Made by a program: the position numbers and the translations under genes. A model generated the notes under the pieces. The model saw only the letters and a list, made by a program, of their open reading frames with translations. It did not search any database and had not been told where the DNA came from. A stretch of 44,180 nucleotides of DNA from an uncultured beta proteobacterium. GTDB taxonomy: Bacteria > Pseudomonadota > Gammaproteobacteria > Burkholderiales > Burkholderiaceae_C. The stretch is taken from NCBI GenBank assembly GCA_903832285.1, contig CAILAY010000035.1:1-44180 (forward strand), in the 5' to 3' direction. This document shows, in pieces, positions 12,037 to 20,481 of this stretch (positions are counted from its first letter, which is position 1; every line of letters begins with the position of its first letter).

Positions 12037-13001
12037 CGCAGCGGCGTGTTCTGGTCACGGGCGCCGGCGGTTATCTGGGTCGGCAATTGGTCGGCCGGCT
12101 CGCCGACCTGGAGGGGCAGGCGCGGCCGGCCTGCATCGTGGCGCATGACATTCGGGAACCCCAGGAACGGCTCGCTGGCGTCGCTTACGAGGTGGCCGAC
12201 ATCCGCTCGCCCGCCATCTCCGAGCTGATCGCGCGCCATTCGATCGATTGCGTCGTGCATCTGGCATGCATCGTCACACCGGGGAAAAACAGTCGGCGCG
12301 AGTTCGAGTATGACGTCGACGTCAACGGCACGCGCAACGTGCTCCAGGCCTGTGTGCGGCGGGGCGTCAGGCGCATCGTGCTGTCTTCCAGCGGCGCGGC
12401 CTACGGTTACCACGCCGACAACGCGGCCTGGTTGACCGAGGACATGGTGTTGCGCGGTAACGAAGCCTTTGCCTATTCGCACCACAAGCGTCTGGTCGAG
12501 GGCATGCTGGCCGACTACCGGCAACAGCATCCGGCGCTGGAACAAGTCGTGTTGCGCATCGGCACCATCCTGGGTGCGACCGTGCGCAATCAGATCACCG
12601 ATATGTTCGACAAGCCGCGTCCGCTGGCGATTGCCGGTGCCGACAGTCCCTTTGTCTTCATCTGGGATCAGGATGTTGTGGCGATCCTGATGCGCGCGAT
12701 CGATGCCGGGCCGCCAGGCGTCTTCAACGTCGCGGGCGACGGCGCGCTCACGATCCATGAGATTGCGCAGCGCATGGGCAAGCGCTGTCGCGTGCTGCCC
12801 GCCTGGTTGCTGAAGTCCGCGTTGGCGCTGCTCAAACCGCTGGGCCTGACGCAGTACGGACCGGAGCAGATCGATTTTCTGCGCTACCGTCCCGTGCTGC
12901 TCAACACCCGGCTCAAGACCGGGTTCGGCTATGTGCCGCAGCTAACGTCACTGCAGGTGTTCGATTTGTATTGGGCCGCGCGCAACCGGGTGCTGCGATG
13001 A
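12033..13001 (+). CDS. Extended SDR, NAD-dependent epimerase/dehydratase family
   Basis: Cytoplasmic NAD(P)-dependent oxidoreductase or epimerase of 322 aa. The Rossmann motif GAGGYLG is at 10-16, followed by an acidic strand end. The catalytic Ser lies in LSSSGAAYG, with Tyr148 and Lys152 in YSHHK. The middle and C-terminal parts match sugar-epimerase/3-beta-HSD-like enzymes, but the substrate is not evident. Its ATG overlaps the transporter stop, and its stop overlaps the next start, so its product works in the same pathway. Confidence 0.85.
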   Translation: MTQRRVLVTGAGGYLGRQLVGRLADLEGQARPACIVAHDIREPQERLAGVAYEVADIRSPAISELIARHSIDCVVHLACIVTPGKNSRREFEYDVDVNGTRNVLQACVRRGVRRIVLSSSGAAYGYHADNAAWLTEDMVLRGNEAFAYSHHKRLVEGMLADYRQQHPALEQVVLRIGTILGATVRNQITDMFDKPRPLAIAGADSPFVFIWDQDVVAILMRAIDAGPPGVFNVAGDGALTIHEIAQRMGKRCRVLPAWLLKSALALLKPLGLTQYGPEQIDFLRYRPVLLNTRLKTGFGYVPQLTSLQVFDLYWAARNRVLR

Positions 13002-14818
13002 TTTGTTCGTTACTGATTCACGTTCTGCTGCGACGTCGTCGCTGCGTCGGCACGGTCTTGCTCGCCGTTCTTGCGCTGCCTGCGCTGGCACTGAACCTGC
13101 AGGTGCTCGGACCCGATGGCCAACCCCTGGGTCTGGTGATGGTGACGCAGGCTCCGATGAAACCCGCGCTGGTCGACACTTCGGATCACGGCTATTCCGC
13201 TTCCGGCAAGCAGCAGCAGGCGCTGTTTGAAACCACGCGTTTCACCGACCTGCGCGGCTCGGTGGATCTGCCTGGCGCAAAGGGCGAATTCCGCCTGCGC
13301 TTGCGCAAGCCCGGCTACAAGGATCTGAACGTCGCCTTGGGCGATCTGAGCGCGAACGGCAGGCTCAAGATGATGGCCGAAGCCGATCCGCGCGCGCTGG
13401 CCGAGCAGCGTCCGTCCAACGCCTGGACTGCGACTCTGGTGCAGGGCATTCCCGACCCCGAGGTGCGCAAGCAGTTCCTGCTGCATTGCGGTTTTTGTCA
13501 TCAGCAGGGCTCTGCCTTTTTGCGCCGCGACCGCACGGCGCAGGAATGGTCGGAATCGATCCAGCGCATGCTGCGCTATGGCTCTCGCCTGTCGAGCCAG
13601 GCGCAAAAGGATTTGCCGGCGCTGCTCTCGGCCCACTGGAAGGCGGTGAATGCAAATCCCGCTCTGGTGCCGCCGTCAACGCCCTGGGGCGCGCCGCTGG
13701 CGCGAGCGACCATGCGTGAACTGCCACTGGGCGACGCCTTCTCGCAGATGCACGACTTCCTGGCGCACTCCAACGGCTTTGTGTACGTCGGCGACAACCT
13801 GCAAGACCGACTGTACGAGGTCAACCCCGAGACTGGCACCTACACCGTCTACAAGGTCCCGCCGCAGCCTGGCGACCAGCTCGGGGGCCTGCTGGCCGGG
13901 CGCCTGCGCGATTTCCCGAAACACGAAACCTATCAAGGCATTCACTCGCTGGCCGAATCGAAAAAGGACGGACATATATTTCTCACGCCGTCCTATCAGC
14001 GGCGTCTGCTGGAGTTCGACCCAAAGAGCAAGACCTTTGTGGCGCACGCCATGGAAAGCGGCTTTTATCCGCACACGCTGCGCATCGACGCCCGGGACCG
14101 CGTCTGGTTCACACTGGCGCTCTCCAATCAGGTGGCGATGTATGACCGCGTCACGTCCAGGTTCACGACCTACGATCTGCCATTTCGCTCGCTCATGGAG
14201 CGGATCACGGTCAAGCTCACGCCGTTCTTTTTCAAACTCATAGGCTGGGGCATTCCGGTCACCAACTGGGTCAGGATCGATGGCGTTTCGACGGGCGTAC
14301 CGCTGCCCTACGGCATTGATATCACGCCCGATGGAACGGTGTGGATTGCGCGCCTGCATACGGACGAGGTCGTCTCCATCCACCCCGACTCCGGCCAGGT
14401 GACGATGATTCCCACGCCGTTGCACGGACCCAGGCGCTTGCGCAGCGACCGCGACGGCAATCTCTGGATCGTGATGTTCAACGAATCTGCGGTGCTGCGC
14501 TATGAACCCGCCATCGGGCGATTCACCACTTTCGATCTGCCGGTGATTCCCAAGGGCAGTGACACACCCTATTCGCTCAACGTGGATCGCCAGCGACATC
14601 AGGTCTGGGTCACGGGAACGAATTCGGACTCGGCGCAACGACTCGATATCGCCAGCGGGCAATGGCAATTTTTTCCCTTGCCGCGCAGGGCCACCTTCAC
14701 GCGTGACGTAGAGTTCGGCGCCGATGGCAGCGTGTTCCTTTCGAGCGCGAGTTTTCCATCGTGGCACATCGAGGATGCACAGCCGACGCTGATCCAGATC
14801 CAGCCGGGAACACCATGA
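12998..14818 (+). CDS. Exported c-type heme protein with Vgb/NHL-like beta-propeller
   Basis: Large exported protein of 606 aa that I do not recognise as a named enzyme. An N-terminal hydrophobic segment after RRRR (about 15-33) looks like a signal peptide. It is followed by a carboxypeptidase-regulatory-like beta domain (about 34-120). A heme motif CGFCH (Cys164, Cys167, His168) marks a monoheme cytochrome c-like domain at about 150-215. The rest (about 235-600) is a run of propeller blades with repeats such as PDGTVWIARLHTDEVVSI and RDGNLWIVMFNESAVLRY, as in virginiamycin B lyase. It is coupled by ATGA to the SDR before it and the MFS gene after it. A periplasmic oxidation role is plausible, not shown. 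Confidence 0.75.
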   Translation: MICSLLIHVLLRRRRCVGTVLLAVLALPALALNLQVLGPDGQPLGLVMVTQAPMKPALVDTSDHGYSASGKQQQALFETTRFTDLRGSVDLPGAKGEFRLRLRKPGYKDLNVALGDLSANGRLKMMAEADPRALAEQRPSNAWTATLVQGIPDPEVRKQFLLHCGFCHQQGSAFLRRDRTAQEWSESIQRMLRYGSRLSSQAQKDLPALLSAHWKAVNANPALVPPSTPWGAPLARATMRELPLGDAFSQMHDFLAHSNGFVYVGDNLQDRLYEVNPETGTYTVYKVPPQPGDQLGGLLAGRLRDFPKHETYQGIHSLAESKKDGHIFLTPSYQRRLLEFDPKSKTFVAHAMESGFYPHTLRIDARDRVWFTLALSNQVAMYDRVTSRFTTYDLPFRSLMERITVKLTPFFFKLIGWGIPVTNWVRIDGVSTGVPLPYGIDITPDGTVWIARLHTDEVVSIHPDSGQVTMIPTPLHGPRRLRSDRDGNLWIVMFNESAVLRYEPAIGRFTTFDLPVIPKGSDTPYSLNVDRQRHQVWVTGTNSDSAQRLDIASGQWQFFPLPRRATFTRDVEFGADGSVFLSSASFPSWHIEDAQPTLIQIQPGTP

Positions 14819-16008
14819 TCCGGCGCCACGGGCTGTTCCTTCTTTCGTGCCTGTTCGCATTCACTGCGGGCCACATGTTCAACTACACCGTGATCCTCTA
14901 TCTGCAGGAAAGCGTGGGATCGGACCTGCTGTCGGGCATCGGTTTTGGCCTGGCGTTTGGCAGCTCCATCGTGTTTGGCTGGTATGGCGGCGTGCTGTGC
15001 GACAGGTTGGCGCCGGTGCGCGTGATCCATGGCGCGCAGGCGCTATTTCTGCTGGGCCTGGCCTGCATTGCCTGGGCGGATCAGGGCGCCGCTCCGGAGG
15101 TGCGCCCAGCCGGGGTGTTGCTGGGCGCCTTCTTTGGCGGTCTGGCGTGGTCCTTCGTGGGCCCGGCACGCCTCACCGCGCTGGCGAAAATGGTTTCGGC
15201 GAACGAGCTGCGACCTGCGACGATCGTCTTCAATCTGCAGGTGCTGCTGGGTTTTGGCCTGGCGCCACTGTTGTTGGGCATCATTCGCTCGCGCGCTGGC
15301 TGGGCCATGGTGCTGGGCGCGGCGGCTGCAGCTTTCGTGCTGTCATCGCTGCTGTTGTTGCCGCTGAAGACGCAGGCCCAACTCCAATCGTCAAGCAATT
15401 CGGTGCGCACGGACATCGCTCAGGGATTCGCGGTGGTCGGCGCCAACCAGTTGCTGCGTCAATTGATGCTGGCGGCTGTGGTCGCTTTCGCCATGACGGG
15501 CCCTCTGCAGATTCTCCTGCCCAAGCTGGCACGCACGCAACTGGGACTGTCCGAATCCGCGCGTGGTGCCTATCTGGGCCTGCTGGCGATCTCGCTCATC
15601 CTGGGCGGGGTGGCGGCGCTGGTGCTGTCCAGATGGCTGCACCATGGACGTGCCATTTTCGGTGGCGTCATCGTCGGCAGTGCGCTGTTCGCGACGCTTG
15701 CCGCCATCGAACAGCCCGTCTTGTCTGCGTTCGTGCTCTGCGCCGTGGGCGTGCTTGGCGGCATGGTCATCAGCCTGGTGATTTCCGGCATTCAGACACA
15801 GACTCCAGAGCATCTGCGCGGTCGCGTCATGGCGATGTATTCCATCACCTCGCAGGTGGTGCCCGCACTTTCGGGCGTGGTCGCGGGCGCGGTCGTGAGC
15901 CGCGTCAATATTGTCGGGAGCATCGCGTTGTGCGGATCAGTGCTGTGTGGCGTGGCGCTGTTTGCCGCGTGGCGCCTTTCGGCGCTGCGATGCCATGCGG
16001 CTGCATAG
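14815..16008 (+). CDS. MFS transporter
   Basis: Major facilitator permease of 397 aa with 10-12 hydrophobic segments. It resembles the EntS/MFS_3 exporter group, with motif-A-like GVLCDRLAPVRV after segment 2 and a second-half counterpart near LRGRVMAMYS. ATG 14815 (MIRRHGLFLL) is chosen because it overlaps the preceding stop as ATGA; an upstream in-frame start at 14761 would read inside the heme-protein gene. It is the last of four coupled genes and may export the product of the SDR/heme-protein pair. Confidence 0.85.
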   Translation: MIRRHGLFLLSCLFAFTAGHMFNYTVILYLQESVGSDLLSGIGFGLAFGSSIVFGWYGGVLCDRLAPVRVIHGAQALFLLGLACIAWADQGAAPEVRPAGVLLGAFFGGLAWSFVGPARLTALAKMVSANELRPATIVFNLQVLLGFGLAPLLLGIIRSRAGWAMVLGAAAAAFVLSSLLLLPLKTQAQLQSSSNSVRTDIAQGFAVVGANQLLRQLMLAAVVAFAMTGPLQILLPKLARTQLGLSESARGAYLGLLAISLILGGVAALVLSRWLHHGRAIFGGVIVGSALFATLAAIEQPVLSAFVLCAVGVLGGMVISLVISGIQTQTPEHLRGRVMAMYSITSQVVPALSGVVAGAVVSRVNIVGSIALCGSVLCGVALFAAWRLSALRCHAAA

Positions 16009-16045
16009 GCCTGACAATCGCGCCACCAATGTCCCAAGGAAGCCC

Positions 16046-16288
16046 ATGAGCCGATTGAATGAAGCGTCCAAAAAGGAATGGGCCAGCAAGGTGCTGGCGC
16101 TGATCAAGGGCGGCAATACGAGTGCCGCCATCAACCAGATCAAGGTTGCACCCAGCGTGAAGGATCTGAAGCAGTTGCAGTCCGCGTGGATCCTGGCCAA
16201 GCTGCAACCGCCCCAGCCCCATGTCGACACCGTGATTGCCGACCAGATCGACGCCCTGAGCGCGCCGCGCCTGCACCGTTCGCCCTGA
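16046..16288 (+). CDS. Small hypothetical protein, 80 aa
   Basis: I do not recognise this protein. It is soluble, mostly helical by composition, basic in the N-terminal half (KKEWASKVLALIKGG) and lacks cysteines and a signal peptide. A strong AAGGA ribosome site at 16036-16040 lies 5 nt before ATG 16046, which makes it a likely real gene. It follows the MFS gene by 37 bp and may be the fifth gene of that operon. It is convergent with the next gene, whose end is 18 bp away. Confidence 0.65.
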   Translation: MSRLNEASKKEWASKVLALIKGGNTSAAINQIKVAPSVKDLKQLQSAWILAKLQPPQPHVDTVIADQIDALSAPRLHRSP

Positions 16289-16306
16289 CGGGGACGGTAC
16301 TGAGAG

Positions 16307-17089
16307 CTATGCGCCCGCGAGCGCCAGGCTGTAGGTGTGGAAGATTTCGTCGCGCCGCCATCCCAGCGATTCGTACAGCCTCTGCGCCGGCCGGTTGTCG
16401 CGCGCCGTGCTCAGATCCAGGCGCGCAAGACCCATCGCAGTTGCGTGCTGCTGGGCCGCTCGCAACAAGGCGCGCGCCACTCCCGAGCGTCGCGCGCGGG
16501 GTTGAACAAAGAGGTCGTAAAGGACCCCGATCGGAGCGGCGGCGACTGAGCAATGCGTGGGGTAGATCTGGCAAAAACCCAGGATGATGCCGTCAGCGTC
16601 CGGCGCGACGAAGAGCTGCGAATCCGCCCGCTCCAGCCGCGCCCGAATGAAACTCGCTGCCAAGGCAAGATCGGCGGGCTGATCGTAGAACTGTCGATAT
16701 TGATCGAACAAGGTCGCCAGTGCAGCAACATCGTCGAAAGTGGCACTGCGCGCCGAGATGGCCGTGCCGGACGGTCCGGGCGGTAAGTCGCGCTGCGGGG
16801 CTGGGTGGTGATATTCACGCGTGACCTGCGCCACCTGCACGACATACGATTCGTACCAGCGCTGTCGACCGAGTTGCTGCGCCAGCACGTGTTCCGCGTG
16901 GGCCTTCCAGGCGCGAATGCTTTGTTCATCGGGCCAGTACGACAGCGCCACTTCGTCATGACCCTCGGTCACCGCCTGAAACTCCAGACAACCGAACTCG
17001 CTCAGCGCGAGTTCGCGCATGCGGGCGGCGACAGTGAAATATTCGGGGTCCAGGTCCCGCGTCCTGGCGCGGAAAATCACAACATACAT
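16307..17089 (-). CDS. ABM-domain/GNAT acetyltransferase fusion
   Basis: Two-domain protein of 260 aa. Residues 1 to about 95 match the antibiotic-biosynthesis monooxygenase (ABM) fold, with ELALSEFGCLEF and HDEVALSYWPDEQSIRAWKAH; such domains oxidise small aromatics or act as dimeric stress proteins. After a Pro-rich linker, residues 120-255 form a GNAT acetyltransferase with LYDLFVQPRARRSGVARALL (acetyl-CoA loop) and NRPAQRLYESLGW. ATG 17089 (MYVVIFRAR) is chosen because GAGGAA lies just upstream and the ABM domain begins there. It lies 37 bp downstream of the small membrane protein gene on the same strand. Confidence 0.82.
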   Translation of the reverse strand: MYVVIFRARTRDLDPEYFTVAARMRELALSEFGCLEFQAVTEGHDEVALSYWPDEQSIRAWKAHAEHVLAQQLGRQRWYESYVVQVAQVTREYHHPAPQRDLPPGPSGTAISARSATFDDVAALATLFDQYRQFYDQPADLALAASFIRARLERADSQLFVAPDADGIILGFCQIYPTHCSVAAAPIGVLYDLFVQPRARRSGVARALLRAAQQHATAMGLARLDLSTARDNRPAQRLYESLGWRRDEIFHTYSLALAGA

Positions 17090-17126
17090 GGGGTTCCTCG
17101 GTGAAGTGAATTGATGGTGATGCAAT

Positions 17127-17363
17127 TCATGGTTTCGTTGGCACCGGGGGTGCCCACTTCATGAAACCGCGCACGTTCAAGGAGAAAAATCCCAGGTTGG
17201 CGAGCACCATGGCGTAGCTCCCGGCCCAGACGCCGATGGCAGTCCAGCTGAGGTTACCCGCCATCATCACCACGAAGCCGTTGCGGCTCTTGTTGCCGAG
17301 CAGATAGATGGCCGAAAACGTGAGGCCCATGGCCAACCAATCGACGCCGAAGTATTGAGTCAT
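17127..17363 (-). CDS. Small PnuC-like membrane protein, 78 aa
   Basis: Three short hydrophobic segments fill almost the whole protein, ending FFSLNVRGFMKW. That pattern (YLLGNKSRNGFV, then GNLSWTAIGVWAG, then LNVRGF) resembles the C-terminal half of PnuC-type nicotinamide riboside/mononucleotide transporters. At 78 aa it is far shorter than a full PnuC (about 200 aa), so it would need to oligomerise or has another role. ATG 17363 fits the first membrane segment. A 7-bp inverted repeat (17107-17113 with 17123-17129) overlaps its stop. Confidence 0.65.
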   Translation of the reverse strand: MTQYFGVDWLAMGLTFSAIYLLGNKSRNGFVVMMAGNLSWTAIGVWAGSYAMVLANLGFFSLNVRGFMKWAPPVPTKP

Positions 17364-17478
17364 TGATGTTCCCTGCGGTGGTCCCGATTCGTACGCAATC
17401 GGGAGCCGGAAGTGTAATGTGCTGGGTCGAGCGAATGCGCCGGCACAGCCGTAGTGCGACCGCAGGCAAAATGCCGGC
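17364..17478. promoter_or_regulatory. Divergent intergenic region, small membrane protein and polA
   Basis: 115 bp between two divergent start codons. It should contain both promoters; I see no convincing boxes and no strong Shine-Dalgarno sequence before polA. Confidence 0.35.
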
Positions 17479-20316
17479 ATGAGCGACGCCCCCACCCCCC
17501 CATCCAAGAAGACTTTGCTGCTGGTCGATGGCTCCAGCTACCTGTACCGGGCGTTTCACGCCATGCCCGATTTGCGCGCCGTGCCGGGTGACCCGCACAG
17601 TACGCCCACGGGCGCGATCCGCGGCATGATCAACATGCTGCAAAAGCTGCGCAAGGACGTGCATGCCGACTACGCTGCCTGCGTCTTCGACGCCAGGGGA
17701 CCGACCTTCAGGGACGCGATTTATGCCGAATACAAGGGTCATCGTTCGCCCATGCCCGACGACCTGCGCACGCAGATCGAGCCCATCCACGAGGTCGTGC
17801 GGCTCATGGGCTGGAAGGTGCTGGACGTCCCCGGCGTCGAGGCCGATGACGTGATCGGCACCCTCGCCGTCACCGCAGCGCGCCAGGGCATCGAGGTGGT
17901 GGTGTCCAGTGGCGACAAGGATCTGGCACAACTGGTGGATGAGCACATCACCATCATCGACACCATGAACGGGCGCCGCCGCGATCTGGCCGGTGTGCAG
18001 GAGGAGTTCGGTGTGCCGGCGCGCCTGATGGTGGACTATCAGACGCTGGTGGGCGACGCGGTCGACAACGTTCCCGGCGTGCCCAAGGTCGGACCCAAGA
18101 CCGCCGCCAAGTGGCTGCAGGAATACGGCTCGCTCGATGCCATCGTGGCCAACGCCGACAAGATAGGCGGGGCGGTGGGCGAGAACCTGCGCCAGTCGCT
18201 GGATTGGCTGCCTACGGGACGCGCGCTGCTCACGGTCAAAACCGACTGCGACCTGGACGCCTACATGCCCGGCCTGCCGCTGCTCGATTCGATCGTGCCC
18301 GGAGAGATGCAGAACGTCGAACTGAAAGTGTTTTTCGAAAAGTACGGATTCAAGGGTCTGGCGCAGGCGATCGGCGGAGCTGCCGAGGCGGAGCCCGTTA
18401 AGGCGCGCGCAAAGAACTCAGATTCGACGAATCGAAATGAACCGGGGCTGTTCGATGAGCCGGTGACGCCAGACGAATCACCCACGCCAGCAGTGATCAG
18501 CACGCTGGCCTACGACACCGTCGTCACCTGGGATGCCTTCGACGCCTGGCTGGAAAAGATCGCAGCGGCCGAACTGGTGGCGCTGGACACCGAAACCACT
18601 TCGCTGGACGAGATGCGCGCCGAGATCGTGGGCCTGTCCTTCAGCGTCACGCCCGGCGAGGCTGCCTATATTCCGCTGGCGCACCGCTACCCCGATGCGC
18701 CTGCACAGTTGCCGCGCGAGGAGGTGCTCGCGCGCCTGAAACCCTGGCTGGAAGACCGCTCGCGCCACAAGCTGGGTCAGCACGTCAAGTACGACCGCCA
18801 TGTGTTTGCAAATCATGGCATCGAAGTGCAGGGCTACGTGCACGACACCATGCTGCAAAGCTACGTGCTCGAAGTGCACAAGCCCCACGGCCTGGCGAGT
18901 TTGGCGCAGCGGCATCTGGGGCGTAGCGGCATCAGCTTTGAGGACCTGTGCGGCAAGGGCGCGCACCAGATCTGCTTCGACCAGGTCGACATTGCCAAGG
19001 CGTCGGTCTATTCGTGCGAAGACTCGGACATGACGCTGGATGTGCACCGCATCCTTTGGCCTCAGCTTCAGGCCAACAGTCATGAAGGTAAGGGGCTCAA
19101 TTTCATCTACCAGTTGGAGATCCAGAGCAGCGAAGCGCTATACCGCATCGAGCGCAACGGCGTGCTGATCGACGCCCCTCTGCTTGCCATACAGAGCCAC
19201 GAACTGGGGCAGCGCATCCTGCAACTGGAAACGCAAGCGCATGCGCTCGCGGGTCAGCCTTTCAATCTCTCGAGTCCGAAGCAGATCGGCGAGATCTTCT
19301 TCACGCAACTGGGCCTGCCGGTGGTGAAGAAGACCGCCACCGGCGCCCCCAGCACCGACGAGGAAGTGCTGGAGAAGCTGGCCGAAGACTATCCGCTACC
19401 GGCAAAAATACTGGAGCACCGCGGTCTGTCCAAACTCAAGGGAACCTATACCGACAAACTGGCGCAACTTGCACATCCGCGCACGGGCCGGGTGCATACC
19501 CATTACGCGCAGGCCGTGGCCGTGACCGGGCGCCTCTCCAGCAACGACCCCAATCTTCAGAACATTCCGATCCGCACGGCGGAAGGGCGGCGTGTGCGTG
19601 AAGCCTTTGTGGCGCCACCGGGTTGCCTCATCGCCAGCGCCGACTATTCGCAGATCGAGTTGCGCATCATGGCGCACATCAGCGGCGACGCGGCCCTGTT
19701 GCTGGCGTTTCACGACGGTATGGACGTGCACCGCGCCACCGCGGCCGAGGTCTTCAGCATTCCCACGAGTCAGGTGTCGAGCGAGCAGCGCCGCTACGCC
19801 AAGGTCATCAACTTCGGCCTGATCTACGGCATGAGTGCCTACGGTCTGGCACGCAGCTTGGGCATCGACAACACCGCGGCGAAGAACTTTGTCGAGCGCT
19901 ATTTCGAGCGCTATCCGGGCGTGAAGCGCTACATGGATTCAACCCGCCAACTGGCCAAGGAACAGGGTTATGTGGAAACCGTTTTTGGCCGGCGCCTGTA
20001 TCTGCCCGAGATCAATTCGCCCAATGGACCCAGGCGCAGCGGGGCCGAGCGCGCCGCTATCAACGCGCCCATGCAAGGCACGGCCGCAGACCTGATCAAG
20101 CTCAGCATGGTCAAGGTGCAGCAAGTGCTGGACGACGAGCATCGCGGCACGAAAATGATCATGCAGGTGCATGACGAACTGGTGTTCGAAGTGCCTGAAT
20201 CAGAAGTGGCCTGGCTCAAGACCGAGATCCCGCGCCTGATGGCGGGCGTGGCGCATCTGAAGGTGCCGTTGCTGGCGGAAGTGGGGGTGGGGAAGAATTG
20301 GGATGAGGCGCACTGA
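17479..20316 (+). CDS. polA: DNA polymerase I
   Basis: Repair and Okazaki-fragment polymerase of 945 aa with all three activities. The N-terminal 5'-3' exonuclease (about 1-290) begins LLLVDGSSYLYRAFHAMPDLR and includes GVEADDVIGTLA and SSGDKDLAQLV. The 3'-5' proofreading domain has DTETTS with Asp370 and a later YSCEDSDMTLDVH, so it looks active. The polymerase has motif A DYSQIELR (Asp722), motif B RRYAKVINFGLIYGMSAYG and motif C QVHDELVF (Asp899). A short poorly conserved linker lies at about 305-340. Length is usual for Burkholderiales PolA. Single gene, no operon partner downstream. Confidence 0.98.
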   Translation: MSDAPTPPSKKTLLLVDGSSYLYRAFHAMPDLRAVPGDPHSTPTGAIRGMINMLQKLRKDVHADYAACVFDARGPTFRDAIYAEYKGHRSPMPDDLRTQIEPIHEVVRLMGWKVLDVPGVEADDVIGTLAVTAARQGIEVVVSSGDKDLAQLVDEHITIIDTMNGRRRDLAGVQEEFGVPARLMVDYQTLVGDAVDNVPGVPKVGPKTAAKWLQEYGSLDAIVANADKIGGAVGENLRQSLDWLPTGRALLTVKTDCDLDAYMPGLPLLDSIVPGEMQNVELKVFFEKYGFKGLAQAIGGAAEAEPVKARAKNSDSTNRNEPGLFDEPVTPDESPTPAVISTLAYDTVVTWDAFDAWLEKIAAAELVALDTETTSLDEMRAEIVGLSFSVTPGEAAYIPLAHRYPDAPAQLPREEVLARLKPWLEDRSRHKLGQHVKYDRHVFANHGIEVQGYVHDTMLQSYVLEVHKPHGLASLAQRHLGRSGISFEDLCGKGAHQICFDQVDIAKASVYSCEDSDMTLDVHRILWPQLQANSHEGKGLNFIYQLEIQSSEALYRIERNGVLIDAPLLAIQSHELGQRILQLETQAHALAGQPFNLSSPKQIGEIFFTQLGLPVVKKTATGAPSTDEEVLEKLAEDYPLPAKILEHRGLSKLKGTYTDKLAQLAHPRTGRVHTHYAQAVAVTGRLSSNDPNLQNIPIRTAEGRRVREAFVAPPGCLIASADYSQIELRIMAHISGDAALLLAFHDGMDVHRATAAEVFSIPTSQVSSEQRRYAKVINFGLIYGMSAYGLARSLGIDNTAAKNFVERYFERYPGVKRYMDSTRQLAKEQGYVETVFGRRLYLPEINSPNGPRRSGAERAAINAPMQGTAADLIKLSMVKVQQVLDDEHRGTKMIMQVHDELVFEVPESEVAWLKTEIPRLMAGVAHLKVPLLAEVGVGKNWDEAH

Positions 20317-20386
20317 GGGCCCATCCGCGGGGTGATGGCCGGTGGCGTTGGGGGTGTGAGTGGTGTTGGTTTGAGTGGCTTTATGT

Positions 20387-20420
20387 CGTTGCATAGGGGG
20401 CTGGAGCCCCCTATGCAACG
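20387..20420. terminator. 15-bp perfect palindrome downstream of polA
   Basis: Perfect 15-bp stem (20387-20401 with 20406-20420) with a TGGA loop, in the gap between convergent polA and the 3-hydroxybutyrate dehydrogenase gene. There is no T-run on either side, so it is either a bidirectional RNA-end-stabilising hairpin or an extragenic palindromic repeat unit. Confidence 0.6.
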
Positions 20421-20421
20421 A

Positions 20422-20481
20422 GCAGCCCATACGCGGGTCGATCCCGCTTCGCGGGCCCCTCGCCCTACGCTACTGGGCTGC
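20422..20481. repeat. Nested inverted repeat at the bdhA stop
   Basis: An 8-bp inverted repeat (20422-20429 with 20474-20481) encloses a second hairpin CCCGC/GCGGG at 20443-20455. The right arm overlaps the last codons of the dehydrogenase gene. Together with the neighbouring palindrome it forms a roughly 95-bp highly structured spacer. Confidence 0.45.

Noticed and set aside
20434..20460. tRNA T-loop-like GGTCGATCCC
   Set aside because: It forms part of a plain inverted repeat; no acceptor, D or anticodon arms fit around it.
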